Assembly (NCBI GenBank): GCA_964540005.1
Contig: CAZILN010000143.1
Span: 1 to 9,830, forward strand
Reading direction: 5' to 3'
Origin: CAZILN01 sp964540005
GTDB taxonomy: Bacteria; Bacteroidota; Bacteroidia; Bacteroidales; SM23-62
DNA length: 9,830 nt
The translations under genes and the position numbers were made by a program. This document shows positions 1 through 7,690 of the stretch, piece by piece (position 1 is the stretch's first letter; each line of letters opens with the position of its first letter). The notes under the pieces were generated by a model. It saw only the letters and a list, made by a program, of their open reading frames with translations. It was not told where the DNA came from and made no database searches.

Positions 1-1179
1 GAGGATTCAGGGCCCGTTTACAGAGACCCGCCTGAAATCACTTTGAACCTTAAGTCAGAAGAGATCATCCGGGCTGATAAGAATTTTGGTTTTGAACTTT
101 TCAGGGAAGTATATTCCGTAACCGATGAGACTAACATAATGATCTCACCACTGAGTGTTTCCTATGCCCTGGGAATGACTTATAACGGTGCTGCCGGAAC
201 TACGCTCCAGGCTTTTAATGATGTACTCCATTTCGGTGATCTTACTGCACAGGAGGTCAACCAGAGTTATAAGGACCTGATGGATCAGCTGGTCCGGCTG
301 GATAAAAAAGTGGAATTTGCCATAGCTAACAGCATATGGTACCGACTGGGATACGAGGTCCTGACAGAATTCATTGAGACCAACCGGCAGTATTTTGATG
401 CTGAAGTGAAAGAAGTTGATTTTTCAGATCCCGGTACCGTGGACGTTATCAACCAGTGGATAGAGAACAAGACCAATGACAAGATCAAAGATATGCTGGA
501 TGAAATTCCCGTTAATGCTAAAATGTACCTGATCAATGCCATATATTTTAATGCCCGGTGGCTGTATGAATTTGAAAAAGACCAGACCTATGAAGGGGAT
601 TTTACACTTGCCGGGGGAACTCTGCACAGGACGGACTATATGAAAGTTTCAGGTGATCTTATGTATACCTCAAATGATGATTTCAGGGCAGTGGAACTGC
701 CATATGGGGACAGTACCTTCAGTATGGTAGTTATGTTGCCCGCTGGCGATAAAGTTGTCTCAGACCTGGTAAGCAGTCTTGATGCTGACAACTGGGATGA
801 ATGGTTCAATGATTCCAGGGTGACCGGGGTTAATGTCGAGTTGCCAAAATTCAAATATGAGTTCAAGGACCTCCTGAACGATCCGCTCATTACTCTTGGT
901 CTGGGCGTCGCATTTTCGGGTGAAGCGGATTTTACAAAGATCAATCCTGCAGGACTCCTTTACATATCCAGGGTGATCCACCAGACCTTTATCGATGTGC
1001 AGGAAGAAGGCACCGAAGCTGCAGCAGCCACAATAGTTGAGATGAAAGAACTCAGTACTGCAGGAAGAGGGAGCCTTATTAACTTTAAAGTGGACAGACC
1101 CTTCCTCTATGTCATCAAAGAAAACTCTACCGGAGCAATTGTATTCATAGGAAAGGTCGGAAAGCCTGAATACTCATAG
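1..1179 (+). CDS. Serpin 1, inhibitory-type lipoprotein (5' end outside window)
   Basis: This is a serine protease inhibitor of the serpin fold, which traps target proteases as a covalent complex after cleavage of its exposed loop. Reading frame 1 is open from base 1. The first codons read E-D-S-G-P and align without gaps to residues 22 onward of the two downstream copies, so the window begins one codon after the expected lipidated Cys21. A TTG at 43 is not the real start. Seen: NIMISPLSVSYALGM, YLINAIYFNARW, the hinge EEGTEAAAAT at 1003-1032, and the C-terminal signature DRPFLYVIKENSTGAIVF. Counting 17 residues from the hinge Glu puts P1-P1' at Leu-Ser (1051-1056), which suggests chymotrypsin- or elastase-like targets (inference). 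It is the first visible member of a tandem operon, 38 bp ahead of serpin 2. It has no body cysteines. Serpin identity is near certain; the lipoprotein status is inferred from the paralogues. Confidence 0.95.
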   Translation, partial: EDSGPVYRDPPEITLNLKSEEIIRADKNFGFELFREVYSVTDETNIMISPLSVSYALGMTYNGAAGTTLQAFNDVLHFGDLTAQEVNQSYKDLMDQLVRLDKKVEFAIANSIWYRLGYEVLTEFIETNRQYFDAEVKEVDFSDPGTVDVINQWIENKTNDKIKDMLDEIPVNAKMYLINAIYFNARWLYEFEKDQTYEGDFTLAGGTLHRTDYMKVSGDLMYTSNDDFRAVELPYGDSTFSMVVMLPAGDKVVSDLVSSLDADNWDEWFNDSRVTGVNVELPKFKYEFKDLLNDPLITLGLGVAFSGEADFTKINPAGLLYISRVIHQTFIDVQEEGTEAAAATIVEMKELSTAGRGSLINFKVDRPFLYVIKENSTGAIVFIGKVGKPEYS

Positions 1180-1217
1180 CCGCAGTGCTGACTCAATTAA
1201 GACTAAATCATACCGAC

Positions 1218-2459
1218 ATGAAAACAATAAGCAGATACATACTGTCCCTACTAATTATAGCAGGGATGTTTCATTCCTGTGAGGATTCCACACCAATTGA
1301 AAAGGAAGTTCCCAAAATAAGCCTGAATCTTAAATCGGAAGAAATCATCCGGGCTGATAAAATATTTGGGTTTGAACTTTTCAGGGAGGTTTTTTCTGCT
1401 ACCGAAGAAACCAATATCATGATCTCCCCGATGAGTGTTTCCTACGCTTTGGGAATGACGTATAATGGCGCTGCGGGGACAACCCTCCAGGCATTCAATG
1501 ATGTGCTCCATTTCGGTGATCTTACCGAGCAGGAGGTCAACCAGAGTTACAAGGACCTGATGGAACAGCTGGTCCGGCTGGATAAACAGGTGGAGTTTTC
1601 CATAGCCAACAGCATCTGGTACCGCCTGGGGTTCGAGGTCCTGTCAGAATTCATTGAGACCAACCGCCAGTATTTCGATGCTGAAGTAAAGGATATTGAT
1701 TTCAGCGATCCAGGAACAGTGGATGTTATCAATCAATGGATAGAAGACAAGACCAATGATAAGATCAAAGATATGCTGGATTATATCCCGGGAGATGCAG
1801 TCATGTACCTGATCAATGCCATCTACTTTAATGCAGTATGGAAATACGAGTTTGAGAAGGAAAATACCTATGAAGGAGATTTCACCCTTGCCGGCGGATC
1901 AAATCACCGGACAGACTACATGAGGGTTACCGGCGATTTTATGTATACAATTAATGAAGATTTCACTGCAGTGGAACTCCCTTATGGTGACAGTACATTC
2001 AGTATGGTTGTCATGCTTCCTGCAGGAGGAAACGGGGTATCGGACCTGGTTAACAAACTGGATGGGGAAAACTGGAGTTCATGGTTCAGTAATTCAAGCC
2101 TGAGCGGTGTACAGGTGGACCTGCCTAAATTCAAATACGAGTTTAAGGACCTTTTAAATGATCCCTTGATTGAGCTGGGTCTGGGGGTGGCATTTTCTGG
2201 TGAGGCGGATTTTACAAGGATCAACCCGGCAGGAGGTCTTTTCATCTCCCGCGTGATCCACCAGACCTTTATCGATGTTCAGGAAGAAGGCACCGAAGCA
2301 GCTGCGGCCACGATTGTAGAAATCCGTTATTTCAGTTCTGACGGAGGCGGGAGCCCTCAATATTTCAAGGCAGACAGACCCTTCCTCTATGTGATCAAGG
2401 AAAACTCTACCGGGGCAATAGTCTTCATAGGCAAGGTAGGGAAACCGGAGTACTCTTAA
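1218..2459 (+). CDS. Serpin 2, inhibitory-type surface lipoprotein
   Basis: This is a 413-residue serpin. I chose the ATG at 1218 over a GTG at 1185 because it gives a clean signal peptide: KTISRY, a hydrophobic stretch, then FHSC with lipidated Cys21. The residues after Cys are E-D-S; acidic residues at this place resemble the Bacteroidota lipoprotein export signal that sends lipoproteins to the cell surface (established family knowledge, inferred here). The body has the conserved YLINAIYFNAVW, VELPYGDSTFSMVVMLP and DLPKFKYEFK segments. The inhibitory hinge EEGTEAAAAT starts at residue 356. The loop after it (2322-2363) reads I-R-Y-F-S-S-D-G-G-G-S, so P1-P1' is Phe372-Ser373, predicting a chymotrypsin- or cathepsin G-like target. 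It lies 38 bp after serpin 1 and 10 bp before serpin 3, so one transcript is likely. The closest characterised analogue I know is miropin, the Tannerella forsythia lipoprotein serpin. Confidence 0.96.
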   Translation: MKTISRYILSLLIIAGMFHSCEDSTPIEKEVPKISLNLKSEEIIRADKIFGFELFREVFSATEETNIMISPMSVSYALGMTYNGAAGTTLQAFNDVLHFGDLTEQEVNQSYKDLMEQLVRLDKQVEFSIANSIWYRLGFEVLSEFIETNRQYFDAEVKDIDFSDPGTVDVINQWIEDKTNDKIKDMLDYIPGDAVMYLINAIYFNAVWKYEFEKENTYEGDFTLAGGSNHRTDYMRVTGDFMYTINEDFTAVELPYGDSTFSMVVMLPAGGNGVSDLVNKLDGENWSSWFSNSSLSGVQVDLPKFKYEFKDLLNDPLIELGLGVAFSGEADFTRINPAGGLFISRVIHQTFIDVQEEGTEAAAATIVEIRYFSSDGGGSPQYFKADRPFLYVIKENSTGAIVFIGKVGKPEYS

Positions 2460-2469
2460 AGAGCATGAT

Positions 2470-3696
2470 ATGAAACCTGTGATCAGATACATATTGTCCG
2501 TTCTTATACTAGGTGGGACAGTTACATCATGTGAGGATACTGTACCTGTCGAGCAGGAGATCCCTGAAATAAGTCTGAACCTCAAATCAGAAGAGATCAT
2601 TCGGGCTGAAAAGATATTCGGCTTCGAACTTTTCAGGGAAGTATTCGCCGTAACCGAAGAAAAAAATATCATGATTTCCCCGATGAGTGTTTCCTATGCA
2701 CTGGGAATGACCTATAACGGTACTGCGGGTATGACCCTTCAGGCCTTTATTGATGTGCTCCATTTTGGTGATCTCACCGAACAGGAAGTTAACCAGAGTT
2801 ACAAAGACTTGATGGATCAGCTAATTAATCTGGATGATAAAGTGGAGATTTCCATTGCTAACAGCATCTGGTACTGCTTGGGATTTGAGGTCCTGTCTGA
2901 ATTCATTGAGACCAACCACCAGTATTTCGACGCTGAAGTTAAAGAGGCTGATTTCAGCGATCCCGGGACCGTAGATGTAATCAATCATTGGATAGAGGAT
3001 AAAACCAATGATAAGATCAAAGATATGCTGGATTGTATCCCGGCGAATGTAGTAATGTACCTGATCAATGCCATATATTTCAATGCCACCTGGAAATACC
3101 AGTTTGAGAAGGACAAGACTTATGAAGGGGATTTCACCCTTGCCGGGGGGACGAACCACAGGACGGATTATATAAGCAGGAAAGGCATGTTCTGTTATAC
3201 GGAAAATATTGATTTCACTGCTGTTGAGATCCCTTACGGAGACAGTACCTTCAGTATGGTTGTCATGCTCCCTGCTGAGGGAAAGGATATTGCGTACCTT
3301 GTGGAAAAACTGGGCGCTGAAAACTGGAACTCATGGTTCGATGACTCCTGGTACACCAGGGTAAAAGTGGATCTGCCCAGGTTCAAATACGAATTTAAGG
3401 ATTCATTAAATGATCCACTCATTGCTCTTGGCCTGGGTGTTGCATTTTCAGGAGCGGCAGATTTTACAAGGATCAACCCGACTGGAAATCTTTTCATCTC
3501 CCGGGTAATCCACCAGACTTTCATAGATGTTCAGGAAGAGGGCACCGAGGCAGCCGCAGCCACCATAGTCGAACTTGCTAAAGGAGGAGGCGGTCCTTAT
3601 TTCAAGGCCGACAGGCCCTTCCTCTATGTCATCAAAGAAAACTCCACTGGAGCGATAGTGTTTATCGGAAAAGTCGGAAAGCCCGAATACTCCTAG
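2470..3696 (+). CDS. Serpin 3, lipoprotein with short Gly-rich reactive loop
   Basis: This is a 408-residue serpin with a signal peptide ending in VTSC (Cys21), followed by E-D-T. The fold motifs match serpins 1 and 2, and the hinge EEGTEAAAAT begins at residue 356, the same number as in serpin 2. After the shared T-I-V-E the loop reads L-A-K-G-G-G-G-P-Y and is five residues shorter than in the other two. Counting from the hinge places P1 at Gly372 with Lys371 at P2. If the loop register shifts by one, Lys-Gly would be the bait bond and trypsin-like proteases the target. It could also have lost inhibition. Unlike its neighbours it carries three Cys in the body, within WYCLG, LDCIP and MFCYTE. 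It starts 10 bp after the serpin 2 stop and ends 32 bp before the convergent isomerase gene. No clear hairpin terminator is visible in that gap. Confidence 0.95.
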   Translation: MKPVIRYILSVLILGGTVTSCEDTVPVEQEIPEISLNLKSEEIIRAEKIFGFELFREVFAVTEEKNIMISPMSVSYALGMTYNGTAGMTLQAFIDVLHFGDLTEQEVNQSYKDLMDQLINLDDKVEISIANSIWYCLGFEVLSEFIETNHQYFDAEVKEADFSDPGTVDVINHWIEDKTNDKIKDMLDCIPANVVMYLINAIYFNATWKYQFEKDKTYEGDFTLAGGTNHRTDYISRKGMFCYTENIDFTAVEIPYGDSTFSMVVMLPAEGKDIAYLVEKLGAENWNSWFDDSWYTRVKVDLPRFKYEFKDSLNDPLIALGLGVAFSGAADFTRINPTGNLFISRVIHQTFIDVQEEGTEAAAATIVELAKGGGGPYFKADRPFLYVIKENSTGAIVFIGKVGKPEYS

Positions 3697-3728
3697 CCTT
3701 GATTGTTGTTTTGTCTATATATAAATTA

Positions 3729-4742
3729 CTATAGTTCAGCAAACACTTTCTCAAGCAATGCTTTGGTTGCTTTGATTCCTTCGTCCTCAGAAAGTTGGCT
3801 GCCTTCATATTCGATTCCAACGTAACCTTTGAAGCCCGATTCTTTCACGATTTTCATAATTTTAAGAAAATCAGATTCGATTTCATTTCCGTTTTCATCA
3901 AATTCATGCGATTTGGCACTGACTCCTTTTGCGTAGGGCATCAGTTCAGCGATACCCTGGTAGCGGTCATATTCATTTATGCAACCTTCAGGACCCATTT
4001 CTATGCAGAAATTTCCGAAATCCGGAAGCGTCCCGACATTATCCATTCCCACCTTCTCCATCACTCCGGCAAGCCATTTTCCATCCGAAGAGTAACCCCC
4101 GTGATTCTCAACGATGATGTTGATGCCTTTTGTGGCACCATATTCTCCCAATTTGGAAAGTTCCTCGACAGCATTTGCGGTCACTTCCTCAGGGGTACCC
4201 TGCCCCGCAGCATTGACACGTATTGAATGGGCACCAAGGAATTGGGCAACATCAACCCATGGATAATGGTTTTCAACAGCAGCCATACGTGCTTCGGGAT
4301 CAGCATCTCCAAGATTGCCCAATGCATCGCACATAATTAATCCGACACTTACTCCAGCTTCCTCACATTTCTGTTTGAATCCGGTCCAGAAGGCCTGATC
4401 AGCAGCCTTGCTATAATAGAAAGTATTCACCAGTTCTATTGAGTGAATCCCATATCCGGCAGCAATGGCAGGAAAATCCACCGGATCCAGTTCACCTTTT
4501 AATAAATCATCGGGTGATTCCATAAGCATTCTGCCAAACTCCTGCCAATCCTGAATAGCTTCACCAAAAAAGGATCGGTATAAGGACCATTAAGCCAGTG
4601 ATATTTGGAAATCAGGGGATTCAGTCTGGTCTTCTGCGGATGCTGAATCCTTAGATGACTTAGACCCGGTATTACAGGACAGAAGGAAAACAGTAGTAAT
4701 AGCCATGAATAAGATTTTAGACAGTAGAATTTGATTTTTCAT
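3729..4742 (-). pseudogene. Sugar phosphate isomerase/epimerase lipoprotein gene with in-frame stop
   Basis: This encodes a xylose isomerase-like TIM barrel protein (AP endonuclease family 2 fold, sugar phosphate isomerase/epimerase group); the substrate is unknown. The ATG at 4742 starts a lipoprotein signal (MKNQILLSKILF... FLLSC, Cys23) followed by a Ser/Asp-rich linker. The frame stays open to 3729 except for one TAA at codon 51 (4590-4592), in F-Q-I-S-L-A-stop-W-S-L. From memory, relatives read S-L-A-Q-W-S-L here, so one CAA to TAA change explains it. Downstream, likely metal ligands are intact: Glu212 in VENHGG, Asp241 in PDFGNF, His279 in SAKSHEFD and Glu311 in VGIEYEG. Restart at the ATG at 4529 would give a 266-residue product lacking the signal and first barrel strand. 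The intact remainder points to recent loss, a sequencing error, or readthrough. Confidence 0.85.
4590..4592 (-). other. In-frame TAA nonsense codon in the isomerase gene
   Basis: The minus-strand codon 51 counted from the ATG at 4742 is TAA. Flanking codons on both sides stay in the same frame and give family-like sequence (ISLA before, WSLYRSFFGEAIQDW after). It is therefore a point nonsense change rather than a frameshift or a chance fusion of two frames. Confidence 0.85.
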
Positions 4743-4803
4743 GTTCATCGGTTTATGGTTGTTAATGACAATGGATAAAGCGTTTCGTACAAGTTTGTAT
4801 TGT

Positions 4804-4811
4804 CAAAGTTA
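4804..4811 (-). promoter_or_regulatory. Candidate Bacteroidota -7 promoter element for the isomerase gene
   Basis: The minus strand reads TAACTTTG, an exact match to the Bacteroidota -7 consensus TAnnTTTG. It lies 62 bp upstream of the ATG at 4742, in the 114 bp gap after the TolB-like gene. The expected -33 TTTG is only half matched (AATG about 20 bases upstream). A TTGTA/TACAA inverted repeat overlaps it. If real, it shows the isomerase gene is transcribed separately from the gene upstream. Confidence 0.35.
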
Positions 4812-4856
4812 CAAAATTCTAAGCCTTGACCATTTTAATTTATACTTACAGTACTT

Positions 4857-5738
4857 TTAATTTTCTTCGCATATTGGTATGAAGCTTGCCCACCCGTCCC
4901 ATGCAGGGTGATTGGTTATTCTTGTCGGATTTTTCCCATCTGCATTCATAACGTAGATCTCGAAATTTCTTTCTCTTGTGTTCTGATATACTATAAACTT
5001 GCCATCAGGAGACCACATGGGATTTTCATCTCTTTCTGCTGGCTCGGATAATTCCATATCGCCAGTGCCATCTGCATTCATCACGCAAATTCCACCCTGC
5101 ATAGTCTCGTTAGTTATAACTTTTTTTGCGTAGGCAATCTGCTTACCATCAGGTGACCATACAGGGAAGATTTCAAAATATGGCGTATTTGTAATTCTTG
5201 TTTGCTCAGAGCCATCGGAATTCATTGTATATATTTCATAATTCCCATCCCGGTTCGACATAAATACGATCTTGGTTCCATCCGAAGATAAAAAAGGCCT
5301 TTCATCACGAGCATTATTGTCAGTTAGTTGTTTTTGTTCTGTTCCATCCATATTCATTACCCAGATTTCGGTTTTTTCATTATAATCTGCTACATAATAT
5401 ATTTGTGACCCGTCACCCGACCATGAGGGATGCTCCATCGGAATATGTGCAAACGTTAACCGGTGTACATTACTGCCATCGATATTCATCAAATAAATAT
5501 TATAAACTCCATCCCTGTCGCTGAGAAAGGCGATTTTTTCCCCATTAGGAGAAATTGCCGGACAATTGTCCTTAGCAGGATTCTTTGAAAGATTTACAGG
5601 TTTATTATTCTCAGGATATTGAATGTAGATTTCCTGGTTGTCATTTCTGCCAGAGTAAAACAGGATCGGATATTCCTGACCCAACAAATCAATACAGAGT
5701 AGAAGGAAAAGGAATATAAAGGCTTTTTTTGGTACCAT
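4857..5738 (-). CDS. Secreted TolB-like (PD40/WD40-type) beta-propeller protein
   Basis: This is a 293-residue protein built from tandem PD40 repeats of the type seen in the TolB C-terminal propeller. The ATG at 5738 is preferred over one at 5825 because it begins with a good secretory signal (MVPKK, then a run of Phe/Leu/Ile, cleavage near G-Q-E at residue 21) without a lipobox. Repeats follow the pattern P-x-W-S-P-D-G-x-x-I-x-Y, then R-D-G-N-x-E-I-Y-x-M-N-x-D-G, then R-I-T. They begin near residues 60, 103, 148, 192 and 240, and the blade is probably closed by both termini, giving about six blades. It lacks the N-terminal TolB domain and has no Pal, TolQ/R or TonB genes beside it, so it is not the Tol-Pal protein. 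Such propellers usually bind proteins or glycans, but its partner is unknown. It lies 146 bp after the GH43 gene on the same strand. Confidence 0.85.
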   Translation of the reverse strand: MVPKKAFIFLFLLLCIDLLGQEYPILFYSGRNDNQEIYIQYPENNKPVNLSKNPAKDNCPAISPNGEKIAFLSDRDGVYNIYLMNIDGSNVHRLTFAHIPMEHPSWSGDGSQIYYVADYNEKTEIWVMNMDGTEQKQLTDNNARDERPFLSSDGTKIVFMSNRDGNYEIYTMNSDGSEQTRITNTPYFEIFPVWSPDGKQIAYAKKVITNETMQGGICVMNADGTGDMELSEPAERDENPMWSPDGKFIVYQNTRERNFEIYVMNADGKNPTRITNHPAWDGWASFIPICEEN

Positions 5739-5884
5739 ATTATTTAGGATAGCCACAATTTCCGGGTATAAATTCTTTGCCAATATAGTTTTATGTTTAT
5801 GCATACCTTCTTGCTGGTGCTTCAATATATTTTTTCATCTTCTGTAAAAGTTAGCATGAAGCCCTAATGTCCTGGAAAGAAATT

Positions 5885-7612
5885 TCATTCAGCTGTTGTT
5901 ATTATTCCACTTGATGTAATTCCGTTCTCATTAAATGATTCTATTGAAAAATAATATTCCTGATTTGCATTCAGACTATTTATTACAAGCAATGTATCTT
6001 GATATACGATATAATTATGATATAATTTATTTTTATCAGTACCATAGCTGATGTTATAACCCGTTGCATTTTCAGATTTATTCCACTTAAGTCTTATGCT
6101 TCGTCTGTCCTCCTGATCTCTGATTGCCTCAAATTTGTTGACCGTTGCAGGAAAATCTCCATCACCATTGCCAAACACCCTGAATCCACTAAGCGCAAAA
6201 TGTCCACCGGGTACTTCAATATTATTAATTCTCAAGTATCTGCAAGTCACTTTTTCAGGGAACTGTGTATAATCGTGTGAATTATCTGATTGGTTATCCG
6301 ATTTATCTACTAATAATTCCCATCCAATATTGTCATTGGAATACTCAATGGTATATTGGAACTGCAAGTTTCTTTGTCTTCCATGAATTTCAGTGTTGTG
6401 TTCGGCAAAGTTAATTTGTACTGAATATGCATTGAATTGCCCACCCAGATCAATACTTGCATATTCATTGGAATCACCACTTTTTGCCGCCCAATAAGTC
6501 CTGATGTCTTCGTCTGTCATGTTTGCAGGCGGGAGAGAATCAATAGATGAGGATACCTCCACTTTTTTATTGTAAGACAGTAACATCCATCCGGGAAATA
6601 CATCCTCAAAACTTTCAATCTTATTATGAGGAATTATCAGAGGGTAATCACCATACTTAGTTATCGTATGCAGCGTGCCTTGTTCGTCAAAGAAAGTCGG
6701 GTATAAACCTAACCTCCGCTCAAATATATGTTTCATTGAAATAGTGATTGTTCCGATGTGCCAGTAATTGCCTGATTTGTCCTTAAAAGTACTTCCGTGT
6801 CCGGCTCCGGCAATAAAACCTTCCGGCTTATAGGCAAATGGATTATGTGGCGAAAGACTATATGGTCCCAGTGGTTTTTCTGATGTATAAACACCATCTG
6901 AGTAGCTTTTATATTCGGTTCCGGGACCGGAATATTGCAGGTAATATTTCCCATTATATTTATTCATCCATGCACCTTCAATCCATGGACTTACTTCCTT
7001 CCTGGTGTTATAATCTCCCGGCACTTCCCAGCCATACTGAGAAGGATTGGCAAAGATTAATTCTTCAGGATCTCCAATAAATGATAAATTATTGTTGTAT
7101 TCTATTTCTATACCATAAATAGGAGCTTCATTTGAACAGCCCCAGTATAAATACAGGCGATTGTCATCATCTAAAAAAAATGCCGGATCCCAAACCGGAA
7201 ATTCCAACTCTTCTTTAGCAATACTCCATTTTCCCGTTAAAGGATCTGCTGTTTTATAGATAGTACTTTTCTCACGCGAAGAAGCCAGAAAATACAAGGT
7301 GTCGTTTAAAGCAATTGCTGTGGGAGCATATTCCTCCACCGGTATTTCGTTTGATTCTATAAACACCCAATTGATCAAATCATCTGAATGCCAATATCCT
7401 CCTGATTTTGATGCAAATAAATAGTATTTGTCTTTGAACATGATAACAGAAGGGTCTGCTGCTTCTCTTCTTGATGGCTCCTCCAGACAAAACCTGTAAC
7501 TCAGATTTACCGGATTGCAAATAGTCTCAAAATCAATTTGTTCTGTTTCAGATCTGTCCTGACAAGCCATTAGTAAGGCAATCATTATAAATACTGTACC
7601 TGAATGTTTCAT
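5885..7612 (-). CDS. GH43-family glycoside hydrolase lipoprotein with discoidin and FN3 domains
   Basis: This is a 575-residue predicted extracellular glycan hydrolase. The signal ends in LMAC, with Cys17 as the lipidation site. Residues about 40-330 form a five-bladed GH43 propeller: AADPSV (Asp53, expected catalytic base), VWDPAFF (Asp142, expected pKa modulator), IEGAW (Glu212, expected proton donor) and GHGS (His272). Residues about 345-482 look like an F5/8 type C (discoidin, CBM32-like) domain with SIDLGG and a closing ALSGFRVFG. Residues about 488-575 form a fibronectin type III domain ending in T-T-A-E. GH43 enzymes commonly cut arabinose or xylose linkages; the actual sugar cannot be told here. 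No SusC/SusD pair or regulator is nearby, so it is not in a recognisable polysaccharide utilisation locus in this window. It is more AT-rich than the serpin region. Confidence 0.9.
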   Translation of the reverse strand: MKHSGTVFIMIALLMACQDRSETEQIDFETICNPVNLSYRFCLEEPSRREAADPSVIMFKDKYYLFASKSGGYWHSDDLINWVFIESNEIPVEEYAPTAIALNDTLYFLASSREKSTIYKTADPLTGKWSIAKEELEFPVWDPAFFLDDDNRLYLYWGCSNEAPIYGIEIEYNNNLSFIGDPEELIFANPSQYGWEVPGDYNTRKEVSPWIEGAWMNKYNGKYYLQYSGPGTEYKSYSDGVYTSEKPLGPYSLSPHNPFAYKPEGFIAGAGHGSTFKDKSGNYWHIGTITISMKHIFERRLGLYPTFFDEQGTLHTITKYGDYPLIIPHNKIESFEDVFPGWMLLSYNKKVEVSSSIDSLPPANMTDEDIRTYWAAKSGDSNEYASIDLGGQFNAYSVQINFAEHNTEIHGRQRNLQFQYTIEYSNDNIGWELLVDKSDNQSDNSHDYTQFPEKVTCRYLRINNIEVPGGHFALSGFRVFGNGDGDFPATVNKFEAIRDQEDRRSIRLKWNKSENATGYNISYGTDKNKLYHNYIVYQDTLLVINSLNANQEYYFSIESFNENGITSSGIITTAE

Positions 7613-7690
7613 GGTTATTTTTTTATGTGTATTTCTGTCCTGAAAAATCTTACGTAACTATATTGCCGAAAGTACATTAATAGGGCTTAC

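Larger units (their letters stand above)
1..3696 (+). repeat. Tandem array of three paralogous serpin genes
   Basis: The three reading frames are full-length direct duplicates of about 1.25 kb each. By eye, serpins 1 and 2 differ at about 61 of roughly 375 aligned residues, with many long identical blocks and an identical C-terminus (FIGKVGKPEYS). Differences cluster in the reactive centre loop (1042-1083, 2322-2363, 3574-3600), while the hinge just before it is identical in all three. More copies may lie upstream of the window. Confidence 0.9.

Noticed and set aside
1185..1217. GTG at 1185 as the start of serpin 2
   Set aside because: It would add 11 polar residues ahead of the signal peptide and place the start 5 bp after the serpin 1 stop. 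The ATG at 1218 gives a normal lipoprotein signal matching serpin 3.
2154..2672. A 172-codon minus-strand open frame opposite the serpin 2/serpin 3 junction
   Set aside because: It runs antisense across two clear serpin genes, shows no family motif, and similar antisense frames recur at matching places in the other copies. It is a by-product of the serpin codon pattern.
3697..3728. A terminator between serpin 3 and the convergent isomerase gene
   Set aside because: The 32 bp gap is AT-rich but contains no stable hairpin that I can find.
3795..4226. A 143-codon plus-strand open frame opposite the isomerase gene
   Set aside because: The minus strand here encodes a well-recognised TIM barrel with intact metal-site residues; the plus frame has no recognisable motif.
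4560..4608. A pair of compensating frameshifts in the isomerase gene, based on a plausible-looking peptide in another frame
   Set aside because: The original frame before and after the TAA already gives the family-like sequence ISLA-stop-WSLYRSFFGE, so one nonsense codon is the simpler explanation.
5739..5825. ATG at 5825 as the start of the TolB-like gene
   Set aside because: It would put 29 mostly polar residues before a good signal sequence; the ATG at 5738 begins right at the positively charged end of that signal.
5846..5853. TAACTTTT on the minus strand as a -7 promoter for the TolB-like gene
   Set aside because: It misses the final G of TAnnTTTG and no -33 element was found; too weak to report as a feature.
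5855..7688. Inverted AGCCCTA..AATGT sequences on both sides of the GH43 gene as mobile element ends
   Set aside because: The match is short and gapped, no transposase lies between, and no target-site duplication is visible.
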